Positions 23,504-31,817 of a stretch of DNA of 64,000 bases are shown in pieces. The translations under genes and the position numbers were made by a program. The DNA is taken from assembly GCA_021805275.1 (NCBI GenBank), contig JAJZFQ010000006.1, forward strand, positions 62,001 to 126,000, read 5' to 3'. How positions within the stretch are numbered: position 1 is the stretch's first letter; every line of letters starts with the position of its first letter. The notes beneath the pieces are model-generated. The model did not search any database, was not told where the DNA came from, and worked only from the letters and a program-made list of their open reading frames with translations. The stretch comes from Pseudomonadota bacterium (GTDB lineage: Bacteria; Pseudomonadota; Gammaproteobacteria; Steroidobacterales; Steroidobacteraceae).

Positions 23504-23680
23504 CTGACATGTCACGAAGTGCCTGGTTTTCAGGCATTTCACGCCACCTTTGTCCATTGCCCTCCGCGGGCAGCCTTGTTATCGTGCCCCCATAGGTGCC
23601 CCATGTCGCGCCTATCCGTGCCCCATTTAGGGGGTCAGAAGATAGCCATGGGGCACGGGGTCGATTTCCAGGGGGCACGC

Positions 23681-24915
23681 ATGGCGCTCACCGACACGAA
23701 GCCCCAGCGATTGCAGGCGAAAGAGCGCGCCTACCAGATCGCCGACGGTGGTGGGCTCTACATCGAGGTGCACCCGAGCGGCAAGACGGTCTGGCGCATG
23801 CAGTACCGGCAAGGCGGCCGCGGCTCGCGCAAGGAGAAGGTGACTCTTGGCGAATACCCCGCGCACACGCTCGCTCAGGCACGCCTGTGGCGCGAGCAGT
23901 GCCGGGCGCTGATCGCGCCCACGGCCAGTCGCCGGCAGCCGCCAAACAGGCCGAGAGGGTCGCGCAGGCGGGACGCGCCACCGACACCGTCGCGACGTTT
24001 GCAAACCTCTGGTACGCCGAGGTCGTGACCAAGACCAACAGCGAGCCGCGCAACATCCGCCGCGTCCTCGACAAGGACGTCCTGCCTGCGATCGGCGACA
24101 AGCCCGTAGCCGATGTCACCATCCCCGACATCCTCGCCATCACGGATGCCGTGAAGGCCCGGAGCGCCGACCAGATGGCGCTGCAGACCCGCAACGTCAT
24201 CAAGCGGCTCTATGCGTATGCGATCGCGCGCGGCAAGCCCCGCTTCAACCGGGCAGCCGCCATCGAGGCGCGGTTCATCGCGACGGCCCGCAGCCGCGAT
24301 GTGGCGCTCTCGCAAGCGGAGATCGGCCAGCTGCTGCGCGGCATCTACCAGTCCTCGATCCGCCGGCAGTACAAGCTCGCGCTGCACTTGCTGGTGCTGT
24401 GCATGATCCGCACGGGGCAGCTGATCGGTGCGCGCTGGGAGGAGATCGACTTCGAGAATGAGGAATGGCTGATCCCGGCGGAGCGCATGAAGAAGGACAA
24501 GCCGCACCTCGTGCCGCTTTCGAAGCAGGCGGTGGCGATGTTCGAGGAACTGAAGGGGCTCGCCGGGAACTCGCAGTGGGTGCTGCCGAGCCGGAACACG
24601 CTGAAGGAGCCGATTGCGCACAGCACGCTCAACCAGGCTATCCGCTCGCTCGACCTCGGCGTGCGGGATTTCGTGATCCACGATTTCCGCCGGACGGCCT
24701 CGAGCCAGCTACACGAGGCGGGCTTCAACTCCGACTGGATCGAAAAGGCGCTCGCCCACGAGCAGAAGGGCGTCCGCGGCGTCTACAACAAGGCCGAGGA
24801 CCTCGCCCAGCGCCGCGAGATGCTGCAGTGGTGGGCCGACCTCGTGGACGCGCAGATCGAGGAGGGGAGGAAGGTGGTGATCGGGCGGTTCGGCAAGGCG
24901 CTTCAGGCGGCGTGA
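23681..24915 (+). pseudogene. P4-type tyrosine integrase, frameshifted
   Basis: The N-terminal arm-binding and SAM-like part is read from ATG 23681 (MALTDTKPQRLQAKERAYQI) to about 23925. The catalytic part continues in another frame from about 23925 to 24915. Homology is continuous across a one-base slip at the GCGCCCAC run (…CRALIA, then HGQSPAAAKQAERVAQ). Catalytic residues are all present in the second part: Arg in IRTGQLIGARWEEID, Lys in ERMKKDK, HDFRR near 24680, His in LAHEQKG and the Tyr nucleophile in VYNK. A single-base deletion is the simplest explanation, a sequencing error is possible. It is adjacent to attL, pointing into the element. Confidence 0.75.
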
Positions 24916-24979
24916 GCATCTTTCCACCTGCAGCCGCAATGATCGAACCGGAAGCACGCCTTCGTGCCTGCGCTCAGAA

Positions 24980-25429
24980 TCAGGTGCGTCGACGCATTGC
25001 AGTGACCTTCGGATGCCAAAGTTCGATTCGACCCGGAGTCGAAGGATCTTTGGCAACATCACCCGGCGCCGGCCGGTAAACCTTGGCGATGTACGGGGGT
25101 TCATGCCGCTCAAGGAAATTCAGGATGCGCCCCTTTGTAGCCAGGAACGCTCGTGCGAGATCTGGATAGGGCGCATGGCCCACGATCACCAGCAGTGCCA
25201 CGCCGTGCTGCATCACGGTCGCCAATTCGTTCGGCTTGTAGCGAATGCGCCCGTCATGGGTAAGCGCGATCCAGCCGTTCGCGCCGATCTCGCGCAGCCA
25301 CTCTTGATCGGAAGTTTCGGGCCGGAAGTGATCCGCGTGGCGTTCCACCGCCAGGCCGCCGGCACACAGGATCTCAGGGAATTTCTTGCCGAGGTCGCGG
25401 TCCGTGAAAAAGACCGGACCGGAGTTCAC
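24980..25429 (-). CDS. PIN-like domain protein, putative toxin
   Basis: 149 residues starting GTG at 25429, overlapping the DUF433 gene stop (GTGA). The N-terminus FFTDRDLGKKFPEILCAGG has the acidic residue pattern of the PIN-like ribonuclease fold. A later THDGRIRYKPNEL supplies the second acidic site, followed by the strand ALLVIVGHA. It resembles the short PIN-like/DUF5615-type proteins coded beside DUF433 antitoxins. A toxin-antitoxin role is inferred from this pairing and the four-base overlap; nuclease activity is not proven. Confidence 0.6.
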   Translation of the reverse strand: MNSGPVFFTDRDLGKKFPEILCAGGLAVERHADHFRPETSDQEWLREIGANGWIALTHDGRIRYKPNELATVMQHGVALLVIVGHAPYPDLARAFLATKGRILNFLERHEPPYIAKVYRPAPGDVAKDPSTPGRIELWHPKVTAMRRRT

Positions 25430-26112
25430 GCGGCGCGCTCGTAGAGCACGGCCTCCATGATCTCTTCCGTAGACAGGTCGTAGTCTTCGGCCAGATCAGT
25501 GACGGATTCGCCGGCATCCATCCGTTCGACAATGGCCCCAGTCGTGATGCCCTTTTGAGCCAGGACCGGTCTTCCAAAGGCCACATGCGCGTCGATGGCG
25601 ATAGGCCTCGCTGCTCCGATCACATCACCGGAGGTCACAGGGAACAGTCGAACCGGAAACTTCCACTCATCCCATTCGACCCGGGCGAGGTGCACATCGA
25701 ACAGGCGACGCATAGCCACCTGACCCGAAGCAGACAGTTCGATCAGCTGGCCATACCGCTCCAACAGCAACTTACCGGCATCCGTGCGCAGCTCCGGGCT
25801 CAAAAGCAGCCTCTCAATATTGAGGGTCTGCCCGGCATAATGGATCGAGCGGCGCAGGGCATCCATCTTCACGGCGTGATCGGTTCGCAAGGAGCGCAGT
25901 ACGTGAGCTTCGATCAAGTTCCAGAAGGACAGCGTCGGCGGAGGATTTTTCGCCGGGCGAATGAGCGGACTCGAGTGGGCAGTGCCCGCTCCCTTCGGAT
26001 AAGGACGTCCCACAACCCAAGAGCGTAGCGTGGCGGGCGCCACCTTGAGGTAGCGGGCGGCTTCGGCGACGCTGTACGCCGGCTGGCTCCGAATGTCCGT
26101 CTTTAACACCAT
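25426..26112 (-). CDS. DUF433 protein with MerR-like N-terminus, putative antitoxin
   Basis: 228 residues. The N-terminus has a MerR-like helix-turn-helix (YSVAEAARYLKVAPATLRSW). The C-terminal ~70 residues are a DUF433 domain, with FGRPVLAQKGITTGAIVERM followed by VTDLAEDYDLSTEEIMEAV. DUF433 proteins commonly pair with PIN-like toxins as here. Upstream of its ATG is a GGAG ribosome site and an AT-rich stretch around 26140-26160 containing TACAATATAAG, a plausible -10 region for the pair. Middle residues 60-150 have no recognised fold. Confidence 0.7.
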   Translation of the reverse strand: MVLKTDIRSQPAYSVAEAARYLKVAPATLRSWVVGRPYPKGAGTAHSSPLIRPAKNPPPTLSFWNLIEAHVLRSLRTDHAVKMDALRRSIHYAGQTLNIERLLLSPELRTDAGKLLLERYGQLIELSASGQVAMRRLFDVHLARVEWDEWKFPVRLFPVTSGDVIGAARPIAIDAHVAFGRPVLAQKGITTGAIVERMDAGESVTDLAEDYDLSTEEIMEAVLYERAA

Positions 26113-26205
26113 CTTAAAATTGCGCTCCTGCGACTCTGGAGGCAGTTCTTATATTGTACCGGCCACGGCGGGTTAGGCCCAACTTTCATTGGCCAGCAGG
26201 GCGAT

Positions 26206-27192
26206 TCAGCGTGTCATCGCCAATTCCTGAGCGCGACGGCTGCGGCCCTGTTCGAGCAATCCCGCCATGAGCCACTCCCGCTCCGTCCTGGCCGGCGACA
26301 GGTTGCGGACAAACTGCCGGGTCTGGTCGGCGAGGGCGGACTGCCCCTGGCTCCTCAGCGCGTCGCCGACGGCGAGCCATCCGCGTTCGAGCGCTCGCCG
26401 CGTTTCGTGCACCCGCAGCCTGGCGAGATCGTCGGCTCGGTTCCCTTGGCGGAGTGCGGTGGCCGCAGTCTCGACCCTGTCGCGCATGTGGGTGGATTCT
26501 CTGCGGGGAGCGGCGCGATAAACGGCATCGGACTTCCGCGGGCGCGTCTCTCCGCGGGCGAAGCGCGAAGTCGCGGTCGCTTCAACACCGACCCGGCGCA
26601 GGTGGCTCGCGAATTCCTCGCGCCACTCACGCAGGGTGGCCTTGCGGATATTCAGGCGCTCACCCTGCTCGCCGACCGCCTTGACGATCACATGGACGTG
26701 CGGATGCGGCTCGTCGGTATGGAGCGCCATGGCGTAGCGGTGCTTGAGCGCCAGCTGCTCGCGGCAGAACACTTGCGTCGCAGGGAGCACCTTATCCGCC
26801 GGCGTTCCGGGCGGCATCGAAAACACCAGTTTGTGAACCAGCTTCGGGGCCCGCTGACCCCGCAATCCGTCAAGTCCCGACTGGCATTCCGTCAGATCGA
26901 GGTCCCTGTCCTGGACTAGATCTGCGGCGGCGTCACGGTCTTGAAGACGCTGCCCGTCATCCGTCTGCAGCTCGACCTTCCCGTTCCTGCCGACGTACGC
27001 CAGATGCTGACGCACTGCCGCAACCGAACTTGCACCGGATGGCAATACCTTGACCATGACTTCCGGCGTGCGGGCCACGGTGCGCGCAATCTGCTCGATT
27101 TGTGCCGGCGACAGGCGGTCGCGCCGCCCCGGACGACGCCGACCGAAGCTCAGCAGATCGAACAGTCCACCCTCAGGGATGAGGTTCGCCAT
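26206..27192 (-). CDS. relaxase (MobA/VirD2-like)
   Basis: 328 residues. A nickase of the MobA/VirD2 family that would cut oriT and lead strand transfer. The metal-binding three-histidine motif is clear: ALHTDEPHPHVHVIVKA near residue 170, preceded by KLVHKLVFSMPPGTPADKV. A candidate catalytic Tyr lies in HLAYVGRNGK near residue 65. C-terminal ~100 residues are Arg-rich and helical. No helicase or primase fusion is present. It overlaps the mobC remnant by 20 bases. It would need a helper conjugation system, since none is encoded here. The accessory gene looks truncated, so transfer may be impaired. Confidence 0.8.
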   Translation of the reverse strand: MANLIPEGGLFDLLSFGRRRPGRRDRLSPAQIEQIARTVARTPEVMVKVLPSGASSVAAVRQHLAYVGRNGKVELQTDDGQRLQDRDAAADLVQDRDLDLTECQSGLDGLRGQRAPKLVHKLVFSMPPGTPADKVLPATQVFCREQLALKHRYAMALHTDEPHPHVHVIVKAVGEQGERLNIRKATLREWREEFASHLRRVGVEATATSRFARGETRPRKSDAVYRAAPRRESTHMRDRVETAATALRQGNRADDLARLRVHETRRALERGWLAVGDALRSQGQSALADQTRQFVRNLSPARTEREWLMAGLLEQGRSRRAQELAMTR

Positions 27193-27379
27193 GACCGACC
27201 TTCCAGCTCACGGCATTCGCCTTGAGCAGCGCCTTTACGTGATCCCGCAGCGCCTCGCCGACCCTGATTATCGCCATGACATCCACGCGCGGGTGCTCGG
27301 CCGCGGGCGCTGCCTGGTGGGCCGCTCGAGCCATCTGATTGAGGTTGCGCCCGATGGCGCCCAGTTCTGCGACGACGCG
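27173..27379 (-). pseudogene. mobC-like relaxosome accessory gene, 5' truncated
   Basis: The C-terminal ~68 residues of a MobC-type protein: RVVAELGAIGRNLNQMARAA is the family core, and the frame ends just inside the relaxase gene. The ribbon-helix-helix N-terminus that binds oriT is missing. Immediately upstream the DNA matches a different gene, the HNH endonuclease remnant, in another frame. The mobC frame stays open back to GTG 27547, so an unusual 124-residue chimera could be translated. I read the junction near 27380 as a deletion or recombination point. Confidence 0.55.
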
Positions 27380-27380
27380 A

Positions 27381-27599
27381 TTCGGACTTTGGGCTTTCAC
27401 GACAGTAGCCGCTGAGGATGCCGAGCGCCGCGATTCGAGCATCACAGCATGAAAGGACGATGTCGCCCGGCGCGACTTCTCCTCTGAGCTCCTCGAAGGG
27501 ATTACGCTGAGCGCTTCTGTTGCGCTTGGGCGGCAAAAGGTAGCCACCCTCGATTTCCTGGCGGAACGTTTGGTTCTGGTTGACCCACCAGTGGCCCGT
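27381..27599 (-). pseudogene. N-terminal remnant of an HNH endonuclease family gene
   Basis: Read in frame directly after the DUF2075 stop codon (TAG, 27600-27602), this 73-codon stretch starts TGHWWVNQNQTFRQEIEGGY and continues with RNPFEELRGEVAPGDIVLS and RIAALGILSGYCRESPKSE. From memory this matches the PUA/EVE-like N-terminal domain of a family of HNH endonucleases, typically containing WVNQNQT, GGYLWSPK and VAPGD. The usual C-terminal HNH nuclease domain is absent; homology stops at about 27381 where mobC sequence begins. No ATG is visible, since the first codon after the stop is ACG, so the start was perhaps also lost. It once probably formed the third gene of the MazG-DUF2075 module. 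Confidence 0.6.
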
Positions 27600-29531
27600 C
27601 TAAAGTGGATCCTTTGCCCTGTCAGCGACCATCCGCCACTCAGCGCTGTCGGCCGGCAGTTCGTACCGGCGAGCCATTCGCATACGGAAATACGCAGCGG
27701 TCTGCGGGTCGGTACAGTAGAGGTAGCAGCCCTTCATGCCACGCGTCATCAGCGTGCGATACGTGTTGCGGATGATTGCGTCCACCTTGGCGCCTCCGCC
27801 GACAGGGTCGCTTTCCATGGCCTTCTTGTAGCCCTTGATCGACTGATCCTGCCTGGAGCGCCTTTCGGGGTGAGTGTGTATCTGGCCGTCCCGCGCGACC
27901 AAGTCTGGCCCGATGATCACCCCGATGTAATCGACCTCGAGGCCCTGGCAGGTGTGGATGCACCCGATCTGCTTCACGGATGCGGGCGCGGTGATCCACA
28001 GACCTTCGTCCGAAGCGAGATTCCACTGCATGCCGAACTCATGGTGCGCAACCACTACGTCCATCGCCGCGGGATTCTTCTTGCTTTTCCAGTCCCAGCA
28101 GTATCCAGCCACCATGCGGGCGCGGTTATTGGGGGCGTTCCTGGCCTCGATGAGTGCTCGCACCTCGTTGGGGGTATCGAGCACGCGGAAATCGAACTCG
28201 TTCGGGTCCAACAGGGAATTCGCGGTGCTGCGAATGCCCAGCGTGTCATCGAGCCAGGCGAGATATCCATCAGAACCGCCGCAGCGGAACTGCGATTGCA
28301 GGTGCAGGAAGGTCACTTCGGCGCCCGCGCGGCGCGCCCGCGCTGCGATGTCATCGCTACGGCCCACGTCTTTCCACGTCACGCGCTGGTCTTCGTCGAT
28401 GAAGAAGATCGCACAGCGGGCCGCGTCGATGATCTCGGACACCTGGTGCTCGCCCTGGGTGCCGTAAAGGCCGGACTTGGCGTTGAGTCGATGGGCCTCA
28501 TCCACCACCAGCGCGTCGAACTCGTTGGCGCGTGCCGCGACGAAAGAGCCCGATCCACCGAACAGGCTCGCGATGACACTGTTCCTCAAGCTTCCGGCAA
28601 GCGTGTGCTCGATGACCTGCCGCGGCGCGCGATTCTTGGAAACGTAACGAACTGTTCGGGCAAGGCTGTTCAGCGTCGCCAGCAGTTTGACGGCCACGAC
28701 TGACTTTCCCGTGCCCGGACCGCCAGCGACGATCACCACCTGCTTGCGGCCGCCTTGCGCTGCCTGCGCCCGATCCAGCGCCGTTTCGTACACCAGCTTC
28801 TGCTCGTCGATCAGCGTGAACTCGCGCTTGCCCGCCATCATGCCCTGCAAGGCATCGATCAGCCGGCGGGACGGCCGGATGCGCCCATTCTCGATGCGGT
28901 AGATCAGCTCGCCCCGATCGCCGTGTCGCACGTGGCGGGCGATGAAGCTGCGCAGCTTCGCGCGCTCGTCCTCGCCTGCCAGGAATACCGGGGCCAGCTG
29001 GACGTAGTGGGCATAGAACGGATCGAGTAGGTCGCCGCCCTCGGTGCAGTTGTGAAGATAGGCGCACGGCCAGAGAGGAACGCCATCCCGATCCACCGTC
29101 TCGTTGAAGTTGCGCAGCAGCTCGGCATACGACCAACTCTGGTAGGAAGGATGGCTGGTTTCCTTTTCGCCCTGGGCATAGCGGGTGCGCACGACAGCAT
29201 CCATGGACGTGCGCTGGGCCGACTCCCACTGCTTGAGCTCAACGATCAGCAGATTGTCGTGGCCAGCAGCGTCGCGCCCTGAGAGCAGCATGTCGATGCG
29301 CTTGGCAGTCTGGGGAATGCCGTACTCAACCGCCACGCCACAGCTCGCCGGAATCATATCGTCGTGGAGCACCCTGGCCATGGCCACCAGTGACTCCCTC
29401 CACGAGCGCACCTCTTGCTTTGACACCCCATGGCCGACGCGCGATTTGAAGGCGTCCAGGATCACGACTTGGATGTCGTGCTTGAACACCGCCTCGAGGA
29501 ATTCGGACTTGGTCGACTGATAGACAATCAA
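27600..29531 (-). CDS. DUF2075 (Schlafen-like) helicase with N-terminal PD-(D/E)XK-like domain
   Basis: 643 residues. The start is TTG at 29531, supported by AGGGGG eight bases upstream. The N-terminal ~200 residues contain RIDMLL then LLIVELKQWES near residue 95, a D…ExK pattern typical of PD-(D/E)XK nucleases. The SF1-like DUF2075 motor follows: Walker A GGPGTGKSVVAVKLL near 270, Walker B ALVVDEAHRLN near 345, FFIDEDQRVTWKD, QSQFRCGGSDGYL and the late motif HTCQGLEVDYIGVIIGPDL near 545. It lies 13 bases after the MazG-like gene, so they are cotranscribed. Nuclease-plus-helicase proteins with such partners are typical of defence islands; a phage-defence role is inferred. Confidence 0.8.
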   Translation of the reverse strand: MIVYQSTKSEFLEAVFKHDIQVVILDAFKSRVGHGVSKQEVRSWRESLVAMARVLHDDMIPASCGVAVEYGIPQTAKRIDMLLSGRDAAGHDNLLIVELKQWESAQRTSMDAVVRTRYAQGEKETSHPSYQSWSYAELLRNFNETVDRDGVPLWPCAYLHNCTEGGDLLDPFYAHYVQLAPVFLAGEDERAKLRSFIARHVRHGDRGELIYRIENGRIRPSRRLIDALQGMMAGKREFTLIDEQKLVYETALDRAQAAQGGRKQVVIVAGGPGTGKSVVAVKLLATLNSLARTVRYVSKNRAPRQVIEHTLAGSLRNSVIASLFGGSGSFVAARANEFDALVVDEAHRLNAKSGLYGTQGEHQVSEIIDAARCAIFFIDEDQRVTWKDVGRSDDIAARARRAGAEVTFLHLQSQFRCGGSDGYLAWLDDTLGIRSTANSLLDPNEFDFRVLDTPNEVRALIEARNAPNNRARMVAGYCWDWKSKKNPAAMDVVVAHHEFGMQWNLASDEGLWITAPASVKQIGCIHTCQGLEVDYIGVIIGPDLVARDGQIHTHPERRSRQDQSIKGYKKAMESDPVGGGAKVDAIIRNTYRTLMTRGMKGCYLYCTDPQTAAYFRMRMARRYELPADSAEWRMVADRAKDPL

Positions 29532-29544
29532 CGGCGAACCCCCT

Positions 29545-29892
29545 CTACAGCTCCGTATATTTGCGCGCGGAACCCTTCGCCTTGTCCGGCGGATACTTCA
29601 ACGCGTTCGCCGCGATCTTGTCCCTGGCGGCCTGCAGCAGGTCCACATTGAGCTTGTCGGCCAGGCGGATGAGATAGATCAGCACATCCGCCATCTCCAT
29701 CCGCACGGCCTCGGCCGTCTTTGAAGGCAGCGCGCGGCTGTGCTCCTCGGTGAGCCATTGGAACGGCTCCAGCAGCTCTGCTGCTTCTACGACCAACGCT
29801 GAGGCGAGGTTCTTGGGCGAGTGAAACTGGTCCCAGTCCCTCTCCGCCGAGAATGTCCGCAGTTGGTCGCGCAGCTCAGTGACTTCTGACAT
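29545..29892 (-). CDS. MazG-like nucleotide pyrophosphohydrolase
   Basis: 115 residues from ATG 29892. An all-alpha NTP pyrophosphatase of the MazG/RS21-C6 (dCTPase) type, hydrolysing (d)NTPs to monophosphate. The family signature is visible: ALVVEAAELLEPFQWL near residue 33, with the metal-binding acidic residues, and VRMEMADVLIYLIRLADKL near 70, followed by KYP and the KGSARKYTEL tail. It is 13 bases upstream of the DUF2075 helicase and probably in the same module, where it might deplete or sanitise nucleotides. Housekeeping dCTP pyrophosphatase is the alternative. Confidence 0.85.
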   Translation of the reverse strand: MSEVTELRDQLRTFSAERDWDQFHSPKNLASALVVEAAELLEPFQWLTEEHSRALPSKTAEAVRMEMADVLIYLIRLADKLNVDLLQAARDKIAANALKYPPDKAKGSARKYTEL

Positions 29893-29991
29893 GGTGATCA
29901 TCCCAGTGTGTGCAGATTTCTCGTGGCAGCACGCGCGCGCAATCCGCCGTGCGCGGCGCGCTGTACCCGCCAATGTCCTGTGGCTTTGGCA

Positions 29992-30991
29992 TCAGAACCG
30001 AATCCGCTCGCGCCGCAGATGTTGCGCGAGCCCCCTGGCTTGCCCCGCACTGCGCAGCAGATCGAGGTAAACCTGGATGGGACTGGCAAGCCAGGTTCCC
30101 TCGAATTGTTCTCGATACAGTAGGTCGCCGGGCGAGGTGGCTTCGAGCACAGAGAAGTTTGCACCGGCCTCGAGGAGGCGTGCATGGAGCGCCGCGACCC
30201 CCGATTCCAAGGCGGCGCCGTCCATCGCCCGGCATTTCACCTGGGAGATTCTGCAGAGAAACGGGGCGTGGGCTTGTGCGGCGGGTGCGAGGCTCACCGC
30301 GTAGCTCACGTTGTCGGCGAATGCACGTCCCACGGCTTCCAACAATTGATCGGCGCGCAGCGCTGGCAGGAAATAGCGGCGAACCGCCGGTGGCTTGAGC
30401 GAGGTCACGTACTCGGCCCATTGATCGAGCAAGCGGCCAGGCTCGCGGAGTCCTCGTCCCTTGTGCCGGCCCTGTTCCCTGGGGCTGACGCACTCCCGCC
30501 GCTCGAGCTCGATCATCACCTGTGACACCGTCGCGCTCGACACCTGCGCGCCTTCGGCCAGCTCCTTTCCGCTCAGCGGCTCGCGAGGATGGAGTAATAG
30601 CGCGTGGATGACCTGGACGCGCCGCCCGGTGAACAGCGAACCGATCGTAGTAGCCGACGCGCTCGGCTTTGCGGAGATCCTTGGCGCCCGGCGAGAGCGA
30701 ATCCGCGCCGATCACGCGAAGAATTGGTGTGTTAGCGCCTGCGCCGGCCGCAGCGCCCATGTGCCACAGCACTTCGCGCGCATCCGGTGGAAATACCTCG
30801 CGCCTGGCCTCAACGCACAGGGTGATCTGCCGTCCGGCGACTTCCAGTGCGATTTCAGCGTCCGGGCGGTAACCGCAGTAGGTGGTGGCTCCCTGGTGGG
30901 ACCGCAACGCCGCGCGAAGTCCGGGCAGCGCGTGCAGAGCGTCGACCAAAGATTGGACAATCGGCTGTTCAGGTGGGACCGCAGCAGGCAT
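29992..30991 (-). pseudogene. AbiEi-like winged-helix regulator, frameshifted
   Basis: The N-terminal ~120 residues, from ATG 30991 (MPAAVPPEQPIVQSLVDALH) to KDLRKAERVGYYD, continue in another frame with GSLFTGRRVQVIHALLLHP, a winged-helix GKELAEGAQVSSATVSQVMI and a C-terminal domain ending LAQHLRRERIRF. The two halves join smoothly near 30645 with one extra base (TACGATCGGTTC). It resembles the AbiEi-type antitoxin/regulator family, but no AbiEii nucleotidyltransferase follows; the next gene is MazG-like. An inverted repeat sits just before its start, suggesting autoregulation. Indel or sequencing error cannot be told apart here. Confidence 0.6.
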
Positions 30992-30999
30992 TGGGGAAA

Positions 31000-31015
31000 T
31001 TTACTGGCCCGTAAA
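31000..31015. promoter_or_regulatory. inverted repeat upstream of the AbiEi-like gene
   Basis: TTTAC-N6-GTAAA, 9-24 bases before the ATG at 30991, in an AT-rich stretch. Its position suits an operator for the winged-helix protein. A second 13-base near-perfect palindrome, AATTCAATGAATT, lies at 31068-31080. Confidence 0.45.
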
Positions 31016-31817
31016 TGATGGAATTTTGCCATACACAACTTCAATCCACGATATTCACTGGTCAGTCAATTCAATGAATTCCATGGTTGAAGTGCATCTT
31101 CCGAGATAAAAGGGCTTATCAAATCAGCGGTTAAGAGTCATTGACTGCACAGACCTCGACCTGCAGCACGGTGTGGGCCGCGATCCTGCAGGCTACCGAT
31201 CTGATCACTCAGTTCAGTCCATTTGAGTCGGTCGTCGGGCCATTGCCCGCCACAACGTCCAGCGATTCCCGACAAGCGCCGCCACGATGTGCCGCTGACC
31301 GAGCGCGCGCGAAGGAACTACGCAGGCAATCACCTCGTGGTTCGGCGTCCCGATTTGATCGCTCGCGGCTCGGCCATTCGTAGCGCCGGGTGGCGAGCGA
31401 CTGCCGTGAGATTTGAAAAGTGTGCCCGCTCGGGAGTCCCGTCTGCGCCCGCACGATCTGGCGCCCGCCCAGTCACGCCGCGCCTCAATTGAACTCCCAA
31501 CCTTCGGCATTGACACTCTCGCCTGCAGCGAAGCGACATTGGCATCGGAAACGGCCGCAGGCACCCGCCATCCTGCTGGCGATGAGAACCGCGCCGCGTG
31601 CCTGCGGCTTGCGACTCGAATCCGTTTCCATACACCGTTTGCTCAAATCGAGCGCATCAAGGCCGAAGGCGACGCTGCGATTTGCCACGATCCTGATCAA
31701 TGCGCAGCGGCTTGACCGCCAGCCGGCACTTCGCTCGGCCGGCTGGCGGCGGCCTTGGTCTGGATGCCAGATCGGTCTACGATCCGAGCATTCTCGAACA
31801 TTCGAACGAACCACCAC
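31016..31817. other. 800-base gene-free region at the right border of the element
   Basis: Bases 31016-31130 are clearly AT-rich, unlike the rest of the window, and hold palindromes likely to belong to the element's promoter. From about 31255 the base composition returns to that of the chromosome. The segment 31272-31817 has short frames only, none with recognisable protein character, and no tRNA or other RNA gene was found. The attR candidate lies inside. Confidence 0.5.
31255..31271. repeat. right attachment-site-like direct repeat (attR candidate)
   Basis: ACGTCCAGCGATTCCCG, 15 of 17 identical and in the same orientation as 23487-23503, located 264 bases beyond the last element gene. An 11-base exact core is too short to exclude chance. 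Confidence 0.45.

Larger units (their letters stand above)
23487..31271. mobile_element. decaying integrative mobilizable element downstream of mnmE
   Basis: About 7.8 kb between imperfect 17-bp direct repeats. The order from the left is: P4-type integrase (frameshifted), PIN-like toxin and DUF433 antitoxin, relaxase, mobC remnant, HNH endonuclease remnant, DUF2075 nuclease-helicase, MazG-like pyrophosphohydrolase, and an AbiEi-like regulator (frameshifted). All but the integrase face left. The right end becomes AT-rich, unlike the flanking chromosome. No tRNA gene was found at either end, so the target would be the intergenic DNA after mnmE. The element type follows from integrase plus relaxase without a type IV secretion system; the borders are inferred. 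Confidence 0.6.

Noticed and set aside
23473..23680. tRNA gene as integration target next to mnmE
   Set aside because: No cloverleaf or T-loop sequence could be found; the region has only repeated ACGTCC elements.
27173..27536. Simple frameshift within mobC as explanation for the two frames
   Set aside because: The upstream frame matches an HNH endonuclease N-terminus, not the MobC ribbon-helix-helix, so a fusion junction explains it better.
31413..31715. Small plus-strand frame right of the element
   Set aside because: No ribosome site, no recognisable motif and competing frames on both strands.
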